This document shows positions 1 through 8,757 of a DNA stretch of 34,079 bases, one piece after another. Both the position numbers and the translations under genes were made by a program. This stretch comes from Bacteroidetes bacterium HGW-Bacteroidetes-10 (lineage in GTDB: Bacteria; Bacteroidota; Bacteroidia; Bacteroidales; UBA932), in assembly GCA_002842695.1 (NCBI GenBank), contig PHDT01000022.1:1-34079 (forward strand), written 5' to 3'. The notes under the pieces were generated by a model, which had not been told where the DNA came from, did no database searches, and saw nothing but the letters and a program-made list of their open reading frames with translations. Within the stretch, counting starts at the first letter, position 1. Each line of letters starts with the position of its first letter.

Positions 1-616
1 CTTCAAGTGTCATCATAAATCGAGTCATTCTTGGATCTGTAATAGTTATTTCCTTCCCGGATTTAATTTGATCAATCCATAATGGGATTACCGATCCGCG
101 ACTGGCCATCACATTACCATATCTTGTACAGCAGATAGTCGTGGAAGCATTAGGTCCCAAAGCGCGTCCTTTTGCTATTGCTACCTTTTCCATCATTGCT
201 TTGCTTATCCCCATTGCATTTATGGGGTAGGCAGCTTTATCTGTACTTAGTATTACAACATTCGTAACTCCATGTTCAATTGCTGAGTCGATAACATTTT
301 CTGTTCCAAAAACATTTGTTCTTACTGCCTGTATTGGGAAGAATTCGCATGAAGGAACCTGTTTTAATGCTGCTGCATGAAAAACATAGTCTACACCGGT
401 CATTACTCCGTCAATTGATCTCTTATCTCTAACGTCTCCAATGTAAAATTTTACCTTTGGATTCTGAATTTCATGACGCATATCGTCCTGTTTTTTCTCA
501 TCTCGAGAGAATATGCGTATTTCTTTAAAAGTATCATCATTTATGAAGCGACGTAGAACAGCGTTTCCGAAAGAACCTGTTCCCCCGGTGATTAGAAGGA
601 TTTTGTTTTTAAACAT
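1..616 (-). CDS. capE: UDP-GlcNAc 4,6-dehydratase (CapE/FnlA/WbjB type), 3' end missing
   Basis: This is the N-terminal ~205 residues of an open reading frame that starts at the ATG at 616 and runs off the left edge. It is an extended SDR nucleotide-sugar enzyme: NAD-binding GGTGSFGNAV lies near the start, followed by FSRDEKKQDD, FYIGDVRD, HAAALKQVPSCEFFP, STDKAAYPINAMGISKAMME and TRYGNVMASRGSVIPL. That string of motifs is typical of Staphylococcus CapE and enterobacterial FnlA, which make the 4-keto-6-deoxy intermediate toward UDP-L-FucNAc or related sugars. The usual SDR Tyr of YxxxK is Met here (MGISK), which is normal for this family and not a defect. It is the last gene of the minus-strand EPS operon visible here, 85 bp after the preceding glycosyltransferase gene. 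In known loci capF and capG homologues follow, so they may lie left of the window. Confidence 0.9.
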   Translation of the reverse strand, partial: MFKNKILLITGGTGSFGNAVLRRFINDDTFKEIRIFSRDEKKQDDMRHEIQNPKVKFYIGDVRDKRSIDGVMTGVDYVFHAAALKQVPSCEFFPIQAVRTNVFGTENVIDSAIEHGVTNVVILSTDKAAYPINAMGISKAMMEKVAIAKGRALGPNASTTICCTRYGNVMASRGSVIPLWIDQIKSGKEITITDPRMTRFMMTLE

Positions 617-701
617 GAAAACTTTATTAACTATTATAAAATAAAATCATTATTTAAGTAACTTTTTTATCTATTATCTTTCAATTATTTAAATAAGAAA
701 G

Positions 702-1928
702 TTATTTTGTTGTCTTTTCTCTTAAAATTCTATCATATAAACTAATATATTCAAGATATCGATTATTCTTATTATAAAGATTCTCCGCTCTTTCCCTACA
801 AGCAATAGAATAACTATTTTTCCCTTTTAATTTAACAATATTTATTGTACTTACCAGACCTTGAATGTCACCTTTTTCTACAACAAAACCTGTTTCGGGT
901 GATAGAGATTCAAAACTACCTCCCGTTTTATAAGTAGTAACCGGGGTTCCACATGCTAATGATTCTAAATTTGTCGTGGGGAAATTATCTTCCCATGTGG
1001 GATTCAGAAAAATATCTGCACAGGAATAAAATTCAGCCAATTCTTGAATATTATTTGTTTTTGAGATTCCAATGATGTTTTCTGGCAATAACTTCATTTG
1101 TTTCATTGTTAAACCAACTAATATTATTTTAAAATTAAAATCAAGATGTTTACTTAATTCAATAAAATCATATAAACCTTTACGTTTACTCCATGGGTTA
1201 GCAACCCCTAGGATAACAAATTTCCCTTTTAAATTAAATTTTTCAGAAAGATGGATACAATTTCTCTGTTTAAATACAGATAAATCAATACCATTATTTA
1301 TTACTTGAATTGGATATTTACTTAAAAAAGATTGTTTTACAATATTTCCAAGCCAGTTAGAAACTGTCACTATGGTCATATTTTCTATTGAATTAAATAA
1401 ATATTTCTTTAATTCATGATTCTTTTTTGACCTGTCAACAAATAAACTTTGTGGATAACTTTCAATTTGTGGGCACTTAAAACATGATGATTTCCACTTT
1501 TCACAGCATATATAATCAAAATGAGCACAGTGCCCTGTCATAGGCCAGCAATCATGAAAAGTCCATATAATTGGTATGTTTGAAGTTGCTAAAAAACTAA
1601 ATAATAATTCAATGTTTATGTAATATCCATGGATATTATGTAGTTGGATAATATCTGGCTTAACACTTTTTATTTGTTTTATTAAGTCTAAAGTAGCAAT
1701 ATAAGATCCAAGGGCATGCTGGTCAAGAAGACGAGTACGTACAACATGTATATATATATCAATATCAGTTCCAATTTTAATTAGATTCGATTGACTCTTT
1801 CCGGCACCCCTTCCGTAAGCTATATAACTTGTCCACCCATTATTTATGGCGGATTTTCCAATATCTTCAGCAATTCGACCAGTGGAACCAGAATTAACGA
1901 CAATATTTATTTGAAGAAGGGTTTTCAT
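702..1928 (-). CDS. Glycosyltransferase family 4 with cysteine-rich insert
   Basis: A 408-residue GT-B fold glycosyltransferase, expected at the inner face of the cytoplasmic membrane and transferring a sugar to the lipid-linked EPS repeat unit. Visible GT4 signs are the N-terminal GSTGRIAEDIG loop, the mid-protein NNGID and VANPWSKRKGL segments, and the C-terminal donor-binding stretch EDNFPTTNLESLACGTPV (about residues 313-330). A cluster of six cysteines lies between residues 127 and 152 (HDCWPMTGHC, then CC, then CFKC). Cys-rich inserts after FHDCWPMTGHC recur in a subfamily of capsule GT4 enzymes and could bind a metal; this is inference. Donor and acceptor sugars cannot be read from the sequence. 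The next upstream gene (1929-3077) ends immediately before this start, so the two are probably co-transcribed and translationally coupled. Confidence 0.88.
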   Translation of the reverse strand: MKTLLQINIVVNSGSTGRIAEDIGKSAINNGWTSYIAYGRGAGKSQSNLIKIGTDIDIYIHVVRTRLLDQHALGSYIATLDLIKQIKSVKPDIIQLHNIHGYYINIELLFSFLATSNIPIIWTFHDCWPMTGHCAHFDYICCEKWKSSCFKCPQIESYPQSLFVDRSKKNHELKKYLFNSIENMTIVTVSNWLGNIVKQSFLSKYPIQVINNGIDLSVFKQRNCIHLSEKFNLKGKFVILGVANPWSKRKGLYDFIELSKHLDFNFKIILVGLTMKQMKLLPENIIGISKTNNIQELAEFYSCADIFLNPTWEDNFPTTNLESLACGTPVTTYKTGGSFESLSPETGFVVEKGDIQGLVSTINIVKLKGKNSYSIACRERAENLYNKNNRYLEYISLYDRILREKTTK

Positions 1929-3077
1929 TTATTTTTTCGTGACCTCATTAAATAAATTAGTCCATTGCCCAATTATATTTGAGATATCATATTTTTTTGA
2001 TAATTCAACTGCATTTATCGACATTGTTAATCTTAACTTCTGTTTTTCAATGAGTAAGCAAATTTTGTCAGCTAATTCTTGTGTATCATTAGGACTGACC
2101 AGAAATCCATTTTCGCCATCTTTAATTAATTCACTTGGACCCCATTGACAATCAAACGAAACAACAGGTAACCCGCAGGACATAGCTTCTAAAATAACCA
2201 TCCCAAATCCTTCATATCGAGAACTCATTACGTATATTGAGCTATTAAGATACTCGTTTTCAATGACATGCGACAATCCTTTCAATATAACTTGATTATG
2301 AAGATTATTTAAATTTATCTTATTACGCAGCATCTCTTCCCATTCTCCTTGTCCAAATATATTTAATACCCAATCCGAATGTTTCTCAGCAACTACCTTC
2401 CATGCATCAATGAGCATATCAAACCCTTTTTGAGCATCTAATCTACCAACCGATATTACCGTTTTATTTTGGACTGTAGATCTATAAAAAGGATTTAGAG
2501 GATTGGGATTTGGAATTCTCACAATATTTTTATGCGTTTTCTTCCATTGGATCTCGTCCTGATGTGTTAAAACAACTAGTTTATCCAATTGCTTTGTCGA
2601 TCTTTTTAATTGTAATGTACGAATGTCCCCTATAACAGACCATATTTTTCCTTTATAATTAGATGTTAAAAATTGTTTTCTGTAATTCAATGAAAAATGG
2701 ATCTCAACAATTTTTGGAACTTCTGATTTTAGCTTGGCAAAAAACTCAATTTCTTTGCCACCCAATGAAACACAAATATCAGGTTTGATTGCTTTAATTT
2801 TATCTTCTGCTATTTTTTTGTATTTCTGTAGCTTATAGTAATGTAAAAAAGTTCTTTTTAATAATCCCGCTCCGGAATCCGCGTTAAAATTTAAACCAAT
2901 ATCTATTAATTTTATATTCTCAGATAATTTATAAAAACAAGGCCTCTGCATTTGTTCTGTCGTAACAATTGTAATTTCATAATTGAGATTATCTGCAAAA
3001 TAATTGATTTTCTGAGTTAATACCCTTTCCATACCCCCGGGATTATATAAAGAAGGAATAAAGTATAATAGTTTCAT
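1929..3077 (-). CDS. Glycosyltransferase family 4
   Basis: A 382-residue GT4 retaining glycosyltransferase for EPS repeat-unit assembly. The N-terminal glycine-rich loop (YNPGGMERVL, residues 11-20), the linker motif VGRLDAQKGFD (about 210-220) and the canonical E-x7-E signature (E289 and E297 in YEGFGMVILEAMSCGLPV) are all present, so the enzyme looks intact. The ATG at 3077 shares its first base with the TAA of the upstream gene (TAATG), which fixes this start and implies translational coupling. Sugar specificity is not predictable. It sits in a run of three adjacent GT4 genes that have clearly diverged from one another. Confidence 0.9.
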   Translation of the reverse strand: MKLLYFIPSLYNPGGMERVLTQKINYFADNLNYEITIVTTEQMQRPCFYKLSENIKLIDIGLNFNADSGAGLLKRTFLHYYKLQKYKKIAEDKIKAIKPDICVSLGGKEIEFFAKLKSEVPKIVEIHFSLNYRKQFLTSNYKGKIWSVIGDIRTLQLKRSTKQLDKLVVLTHQDEIQWKKTHKNIVRIPNPNPLNPFYRSTVQNKTVISVGRLDAQKGFDMLIDAWKVVAEKHSDWVLNIFGQGEWEEMLRNKINLNNLHNQVILKGLSHVIENEYLNSSIYVMSSRYEGFGMVILEAMSCGLPVVSFDCQWGPSELIKDGENGFLVSPNDTQELADKICLLIEKQKLRLTMSINAVELSKKYDISNIIGQWTNLFNEVTKK

Positions 3078-4117
3078 TATTTTAAAATTTTGAGATATGC
3101 TGCAACCTGTTCTTTGTCACGTTGTTCAAAGTCATATGCTAATACGTTTTTGTAGTAAGATAAATAATTTTGTTCAATATCGTTTATTGCTTTATCCAAT
3201 CCATTAATTTCATCTAATCGATAAACTACCCCCGTTTTTGGATTTATAACCATTTCATACTGACAGCCGACTGCATCACTAATTATAACTGGAAGACCAT
3301 AAAACAAAGCCTCTTCAACGACAAGACCCCATGGTTCTGAAAATGAAGGTAGAACAAATACATCATGATTTGTGTATATTTTCCACAGGTCAGCATTTGG
3401 AACAAATCCCATAAATTTGATGTTGGTCTTAGCAATTGCTTTTAATTCTACCTCTTTGTTTCCATTTCCAACGATTGTTAAATTTCTTCCATTTTTATTA
3501 AAGGTCTCGATTAAGTTGACAATATTTTTTTTATCAATTAAACGCCCCACATAAATATACTTTAATGGTTCATTCTTGATAGCTGATCTGTTTTGTATAT
3601 TTTGCTTGTTAAAAATACCAACACCATTAGTATATATATATCTGCCTTTAAAGTTTAATGATCTAAAAATATCTGCCTGGAGCTTGCCTGAAGGTAAAAC
3701 AGTAGAAATTCTTGTTAAAAGTATCCTCTTTATAAAACCTATAATACCTTTAACCCGGCTTTCAATAATTGATGACTCTACTTGAATGCAATTTTTCTTT
3801 GGGTTTGTTAAAAACAATAAAAGCTTTAACTCAAATAGGTCAAAACCTCCATAAATAATAAAATTATAATTAGTTTTAAACAAAACATCTAGTAAATGTA
3901 ATAATACGGCAAATCTATTTCTTTTTTCAATAAAATTTTGCGTTATTAAGCTGAAAGAAAATCCTATTTGCTCTTGGAATTTGTCGTCAATAACTACTTG
4001 CTTGCTAAGCCCAACAAATACAACATGAATCCTACAGTTTTTGCTAATTTCATTATATAAGTTTATTTTATAAAAAGAAGGACAATTATTGATAATGAGA
4101 AGATCAACTTTTTTCAT
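3077..4117 (-). CDS. Glycosyltransferase family 4
   Basis: A 346-residue GT4 enzyme, slightly shorter than usual for the family. The N-terminal acceptor half starts LLIINNCPSFYKINLYNEI, a pattern found in several capsule GTs. The C-terminal half has YVGRLIDKKNI (about 189-199), IVGNGNKE and the E-x7-E signature (E261 and E269 in EPWGLVVEEALFYGLP). The gene starts at the ATG at 4117 and follows the upstream GT2 gene by 27 bp. It overlaps the downstream GT4 start by one base. Donor and linkage are unknown. Confidence 0.88.
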   Translation of the reverse strand: MKKVDLLIINNCPSFYKINLYNEISKNCRIHVVFVGLSKQVVIDDKFQEQIGFSFSLITQNFIEKRNRFAVLLHLLDVLFKTNYNFIIYGGFDLFELKLLLFLTNPKKNCIQVESSIIESRVKGIIGFIKRILLTRISTVLPSGKLQADIFRSLNFKGRYIYTNGVGIFNKQNIQNRSAIKNEPLKYIYVGRLIDKKNIVNLIETFNKNGRNLTIVGNGNKEVELKAIAKTNIKFMGFVPNADLWKIYTNHDVFVLPSFSEPWGLVVEEALFYGLPVIISDAVGCQYEMVINPKTGVVYRLDEINGLDKAINDIEQNYLSYYKNVLAYDFEQRDKEQVAAYLKILK

Positions 4118-4144
4118 TATGGGATATTAGATTACGTTGAATGA

Positions 4145-5236
4145 CTACTTTAATTCATTTCTTCTAAAATTTAGATAAATTCCTTTCAAGTTGCGCCTTA
4201 AAAAGAATAATACTGAGTAACTAAGTTCCATAAAATAAGGGTTTGTATACTTATAAAGCAGCATAAATATTTTATCATATTTATTGTTCGGGATATATGT
4301 ACTCATTAATGTTTGAAATTCTTTATTATTGAAAATATTTGCCGAAATAATATGTAACCTCTCTCTTCTGGTCAGTGGTGAGTTCGTTTTATATAAGTTT
4401 CTAACAATAGCCGCTCCTATATCAATGGTTAATCGCTCTAAAAAAGTTGAATACTCTTTTCCAATCATTTTGAAGTGATTAAAAAAATCTATAAAAGCTA
4501 ATTTTCTTTTTTCTTCAATCTTTAACAAGTTGTTTTGATATTTTGAAAGGATAGTCGTCTCATCTCTTCTTAAATAATGATAATATGCGTGATTTAATAT
4601 AATAAGTGAATGTGCTTCAGTAAATGCTAATAGATTAAAAAATAAATCTTCAGCTGGCATTGCATCTTCTATAAATTCCAAACTAATGTTTTTCAAAAAT
4701 GAATGTCTATATATTTTATTCCAAGCATAATTTGATAATTTAGCCCTATAAAGATCAAAGAATATCTTACCTATTTCGCCATTTTCTTGTGTTACTATTC
4801 GTGTACTAACGTTGTTAATTACAGTACGGTTCTCCAGCGTATATTCAACATAGACGCCTGCAACAACAATATCAGCTTCAATGGTCCTAGCTTCTGTATA
4901 CATATCTTCAAGCATTGTTGGCTCAACATAATCGTCTGAATCAATAAATGAGATATATCTACCACAAGCAATTGACATTCCTGTATTTCTTGCAGAACTA
5001 AGACCTTGATTGAGTTTATGTATTACACTGATTCGTTTATCTTGTTTAGAAAACTCATCGGCAATTTCGCCAGACCTATCATGTGATCCATCATCCACAA
5101 GAATAATTTCAATGTTGCTTAATGTTTGACATTGGATGCTTTTTATGCATGCTGTTAAGTGTTTCTCTACATTATAAATTGGCACAATAACGGAAACACA
5201 AGGTAAATCTTCAATATCTGATCGATTAATTATCAT
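4145..5236 (-). CDS. Glycosyltransferase family 2
   Basis: A 363-residue inverting GT-A glycosyltransferase. The GT2 core occupies roughly residues 12-230: VSVIVPIYNVEKHL, the nucleotide-binding LVDDGS (D48-D49), and the metal-binding DSDD (99-102) following GLSSARNTGMSIA. The remaining ~130 residues are basic and helix-rich, with a LLYKYTNPYFMEL segment near the end that may sit on the membrane. It is the only GT2 member among the six glycosyltransferases of this operon, so it probably forms a beta linkage; that is inference from the family mechanism. The ATG at 5236 lies one base after the stop of the upstream gene. Confidence 0.9.
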   Translation of the reverse strand: MIINRSDIEDLPCVSVIVPIYNVEKHLTACIKSIQCQTLSNIEIILVDDGSHDRSGEIADEFSKQDKRISVIHKLNQGLSSARNTGMSIACGRYISFIDSDDYVEPTMLEDMYTEARTIEADIVVAGVYVEYTLENRTVINNVSTRIVTQENGEIGKIFFDLYRAKLSNYAWNKIYRHSFLKNISLEFIEDAMPAEDLFFNLLAFTEAHSLIILNHAYYHYLRRDETTILSKYQNNLLKIEEKRKLAFIDFFNHFKMIGKEYSTFLERLTIDIGAAIVRNLYKTNSPLTRRERLHIISANIFNNKEFQTLMSTYIPNNKYDKIFMLLYKYTNPYFMELSYSVLFFLRRNLKGIYLNFRRNELK

Positions 5237-5237
5237 T

Positions 5238-6572
5238 TTAACGATTCTCCTGATTAGTTTTAAGCCCAGACAAACGTGTTAAAAACTTCGCTCTAACTTT
5301 AAGTTCATCATGATTTTTTGCTGCAACTTCAATACCTTTACTGACTAGAGCACTGCAATATTTTTTATTTTCGAGTAAAAACAGAATTGCCTTTGCTAAT
5401 TTATCAGAACCTTTTTCTTGAACAATGTGTGCCCAGCCCTCTTCCATTGCATATTTTACTGTTCCAGTAATAGAAGGTGCATATACAAGAATTGGTTTCT
5501 CACTCATCATGTATAAATGTGCTTTTGTCGAAATTGATAAACTAATACTTCTAGCTTGCTCAGAATCAAAACTCTCCGGCAAAAATAAAATGTCTGCACC
5601 TTTTAGATAAGAGGGTAGCTCTTCATGAGTAGGATTAGGAAGTATTTGGATATTATTACATTTTTGCAATTCGCCAACTGCTTCCGGAGGTATTGTAATT
5701 GCAAAAACAGTTACCAAAATGTCAAAGCCTTTATTCACAAGCATATTTACAGCTTTACTTAAATCAATTATTGTTGTCCAACGATCTGAACCAAGATTGC
5801 CGGTATAAATAATCGAAAAAGCAGAGTTTTTAACTAATCTACGTTCATCAACTTCTTTGAACCGTTTTAGATTATCACACATCATTAGCGGTTCAAAATT
5901 AGCTCCATACTTAGCCATATATTCCTTAGCCATAGGTATTCCGTTAGCTAATCTTATGGAGGATCTATTAAAAAGTTCTTTAACAGCTTTTTGAACGATT
6001 GGACGTATAAGAGTTGAAAATGGTGTGTTTTTATAAAGATTTGACGGCCAATCATCCCCAGTTTGAAAACAAATGGGTACATTTATTTTTTTATTAAGCA
6101 TAACAGGAATCCAAGAAAATGTCAAACTATAACCCTGACAATAAATAATATGCGGTTCAAAATCTCGAACAAAGTTTACTAGTTCTTTTGAAAGTTTAGG
6201 TTTAAATATCAACTCCCAAAAACCAGAAATTATTACCCATTCACTAATTCTATTTTTAAATAAAGACCAATAACTTAGTTTTTTCAATTGAGAGAAATTT
6301 TCAGTCAATGTTATAGTATAACTGCTTTGTCCTATAGATGAGCCTTTTAATTTTAAGAATATGTTACCAAATCTTCTTTCTTTTGGCCCAAGTTTAAAAT
6401 TATAACCACTATAACTAAATTCTCCAACTTCGCCACCAGAATATATTTGTGCCAGGTTCTCTTTTGGCCAATCAGCAAACCACCCTCTTATCGAAACTCC
6501 ATGTTGATCATAAGTGTTAATACGGCTATTATAAATTATTAAAACCCTTGGAAAGTCAATAATCTTATTCAT
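5238..6572 (-). CDS. GT-B fold glycosyltransferase (GT4-like)
   Basis: The protein has 444 residues from the ATG at 6572. The frame stays open further upstream, but the next possible start, at 6611, is a TTG that lies inside the preceding gene, so I prefer the ATG before IIDFPRVLIIYNS. The N-terminal domain has QHGVSIRGWFADWP and IIYCQGYSLTFSW. The C-terminal half has IIYTGNLGSDRWTTII (the usual GT-B linker strand), PTHEELPSYLKGADILFLP and SISTKAHLYMMSEKPILVYAP, where the sugar-donor site should be. The canonical E-x7-E is not obvious, so family placement is less sure than for its neighbours. It is expected to add one sugar to the EPS repeat. Confidence 0.78.
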   Translation of the reverse strand: MNKIIDFPRVLIIYNSRINTYDQHGVSIRGWFADWPKENLAQIYSGGEVGEFSYSGYNFKLGPKERRFGNIFLKLKGSSIGQSSYTITLTENFSQLKKLSYWSLFKNRISEWVIISGFWELIFKPKLSKELVNFVRDFEPHIIYCQGYSLTFSWIPVMLNKKINVPICFQTGDDWPSNLYKNTPFSTLIRPIVQKAVKELFNRSSIRLANGIPMAKEYMAKYGANFEPLMMCDNLKRFKEVDERRLVKNSAFSIIYTGNLGSDRWTTIIDLSKAVNMLVNKGFDILVTVFAITIPPEAVGELQKCNNIQILPNPTHEELPSYLKGADILFLPESFDSEQARSISLSISTKAHLYMMSEKPILVYAPSITGTVKYAMEEGWAHIVQEKGSDKLAKAILFLLENKKYCSALVSKGIEVAAKNHDELKVRAKFLTRLSGLKTNQENR

Positions 6573-6597
6573 GTATAGCAAATTATTTTCTGTAAAG

Positions 6598-7542
6598 TTA
6601 TTTAAGATCAAGAACTAAGTTTTGGGCCCATTTTACATACTCATCAATGCCGGATTCTAAATCAGTTTTGGGTATATAATTGATTTTTTGACGAGCTAAT
6701 GAAATATCTGCTAAGCTATGTCGAACGTCACCAGCTCTCTCTGGTCCATATTCAACTCTGACCAGATTATTGTTTCCTTTAGTTATCAAATTGACAAGGC
6801 TATTTATGGTAACACTTGTTCCACTGGCAATATTATAAGCACCACTGACTCCAATGGAATCAGCAGCATTAATATTGGCCAGAACAACATCATCTACATG
6901 AACGAAATCGCGCGTTTGTTCACCATCACCAAATATAATAAGTGGTTCGTTTCGGAGCATGCGAAATACAAATATTGGTATTACATTTCCATAGGCATCA
7001 AAACGTTGATTAGGACCATATACATTAAAATATCTTAGGCATACTGCTTCTATATCATACAACTTAGCATATGATAGACATAATTTTTCTTCACATAATT
7101 TTGTACAACCATATGGTGAATCGGGTTCAATCGGATGATCTTCTTTTATAGGCATCGTTTTTAATTCTCCAAATATTCCTGCTGAGGAGGAGGTTACAAT
7201 TTTACGAACACCTTCTTTACGAGCAGCCTCTAATACATTTATAGTTCCTAATACATTGATCTCTGCATCGGTGATAGGATTATCAATAGACCTTTTATTA
7301 CCAACTGAAGCTGCTAGATGGAATACTACTTCAGCACCCCGCATAGCCAATTCTACTGCTGCTTTATCTCTTACATCTCCTTCAACAATATGAACCTGTT
7401 GAAATGGATCGAGATTGCTTCGATATCCTGAAAAAAAATTGTCCAGAATAGTTACGGAATTCTCTTCTTTAAGCAATTGTTTGACCAGATTCGATCCGAT
7501 AAAGCCAGCACCGCCAGTTACTAGTATTTTTGTATTTTTCAT
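6598..7542 (-). CDS. NAD-dependent nucleotide-sugar epimerase (UDP-hexose/uronate 4-epimerase-like)
   Basis: A 314-residue extended SDR with the complete catalytic layout: GGAGFIG at 10-16 for NAD binding, DVRDKAAV, FHLAASVG, SSSAGIFGE (about 118-126), the YxxxK pair Y144/K148 in SPYGCTK, RYFNVYGPNQ and FGDGEQTRDFVHVDDVV. Members of this group interconvert UDP-Glc/Gal, UDP-GlcNAc/GalNAc or UDP-GlcA/GalA; the sequence alone does not settle which. It would supply an epimerised donor sugar in the cytoplasm for the surrounding glycosyltransferases. The start ATG at 7542 overlaps the upstream TGA by four bases (ATGA). Confidence 0.88.
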   Translation of the reverse strand: MKNTKILVTGGAGFIGSNLVKQLLKEENSVTILDNFFSGYRSNLDPFQQVHIVEGDVRDKAAVELAMRGAEVVFHLAASVGNKRSIDNPITDAEINVLGTINVLEAARKEGVRKIVTSSSAGIFGELKTMPIKEDHPIEPDSPYGCTKLCEEKLCLSYAKLYDIEAVCLRYFNVYGPNQRFDAYGNVIPIFVFRMLRNEPLIIFGDGEQTRDFVHVDDVVLANINAADSIGVSGAYNIASGTSVTINSLVNLITKGNNNLVRVEYGPERAGDVRHSLADISLARQKINYIPKTDLESGIDEYVKWAQNLVLDLK

Positions 7543-8660
7543 TTAACCAGATTTTTTAAGTGACTATATGTTTCTAAAGCACAACGTTCCCATGAGTAAT
7601 GAACTGCATATTGGTAAGCTCGTTCACCCAAAGTTTCACGAAGGTTTCTATCTAAAATTATTTTCTTTAATGCATCCGCAATACTATCAGGTATTTCCGG
7701 ATCGAAATATATTCCTGAATCTTTTAAAATTTCAGATAGCCCTGTTCGATTCGAACATACAATTGGCAATCTGGATCCCATTGCTTCCAGAATTGTTATT
7801 CCAAACGTTTCACAAGACGATGCAAAAATAAATATGTCAGCAGAATTATACTCTTTCATTAATTTCTCATATTCCATGTGTCCAAATAAATAAACTGAAT
7901 CAGAAAGATTTTCTGATTTAATGAGGGCTTTAACAAGAGCGTGTGTTTCAGGATTACCTTCGCCAATGAGGTTAAGTTGTACATCAACCCCAATTGTCTC
8001 TTTTAAAATTTTAACTGCTTTAATTACTTCTATTTGATGTTTGTAAATATATATAGGAGATACATATAACAATTTAACCTTATTTCCAATTTCATATGAA
8101 CGCTTATAATGCTGAAGAAAAACAGGATCTAATCCATGACTTATTACTATGCTGTCTTTTATGTTCTTAACTACCTCTGAAACAGTTTTTTGAGAATAAT
8201 CCGACAAGAATATTACTGAATTGCTTTTAATTAAGGAGCGGGTTTGATTTTTTCGGTAATTTTCAAAAAAAGCCTTTTCTTCTTTGTTTACAATCAATGC
8301 TAATTCCCTTGGATCAAACAATAGTAAGTTATGACAAGTTGAAATTGTACATGCTTTTCTTAAATAAACCCTAAGTTGACCAGACGGATAAAATTCAACA
8401 TCAGGTTTTATTTTCTTAACTAAACGAGGGTATAACCAAAGATACCATAAGTATCTCTTTAATCTGCTCTTACTTATCATCCATGGATGGGTAATAACAT
8501 GTATTTCTTGATCAATAGGTTTTAGTTTTTCATAAAAGGGCAAAGATATTACTAAATAAATTTCAATATCCTTTGGGATAGCTTTACTACTTAGCAAGCC
8601 TTTACAGTAGCGAATATATCCACCGCTCCCTCCAATATCTCCATATATTAATAAACGCAT
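7539..8660 (-). CDS. Glycosyltransferase family 4
   Basis: The protein has 373 residues from the ATG at 8660. The frame extends three codons to a TTG, but MRLLIYGDIGGSGGYIRY is a normal GT4 beginning with its glycine-rich acceptor loop. Other landmarks are SHGLDP, LLYVSPIYIYKHQ (linker), LIGEGNPE and the E-x7-E signature in CETFGITILEAMG. It is the first glycosyltransferase gene in transcription order. It is followed with ATGA overlap by the epimerase gene, which hints that it may use the epimerised sugar; this is inference. A short 97-bp gap separates it from the pyruvyl transferase gene upstream. Confidence 0.88.
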   Translation of the reverse strand: MRLLIYGDIGGSGGYIRYCKGLLSSKAIPKDIEIYLVISLPFYEKLKPIDQEIHVITHPWMISKSRLKRYLWYLWLYPRLVKKIKPDVEFYPSGQLRVYLRKACTISTCHNLLLFDPRELALIVNKEEKAFFENYRKNQTRSLIKSNSVIFLSDYSQKTVSEVVKNIKDSIVISHGLDPVFLQHYKRSYEIGNKVKLLYVSPIYIYKHQIEVIKAVKILKETIGVDVQLNLIGEGNPETHALVKALIKSENLSDSVYLFGHMEYEKLMKEYNSADIFIFASSCETFGITILEAMGSRLPIVCSNRTGLSEILKDSGIYFDPEIPDSIADALKKIILDRNLRETLGERAYQYAVHYSWERCALETYSHLKNLVK

Positions 8661-8757
8661 TTTGTTCAATTTAATATTTTTATTCCAATCCGAACGGACT
8701 CAATATATTGATTCAACAATGAAATAATCCTCCTGAAAATTCTTTTAAAAATCACAA

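Noticed and set aside
1..616. Loss of the SDR catalytic Tyr (MGISK) in the CapE-like protein, and likewise in the FlaA1-like protein
   Set aside because: Met at this position is the norm in CapE/FlaA1/PglF dehydratases, so it is not a defect.
6573..6611. Upstream TTG start for the glycosyltransferase at 5238
   Set aside because: It overlaps the preceding epimerase gene, and a good ATG at 6572 directly precedes the conserved first strand.
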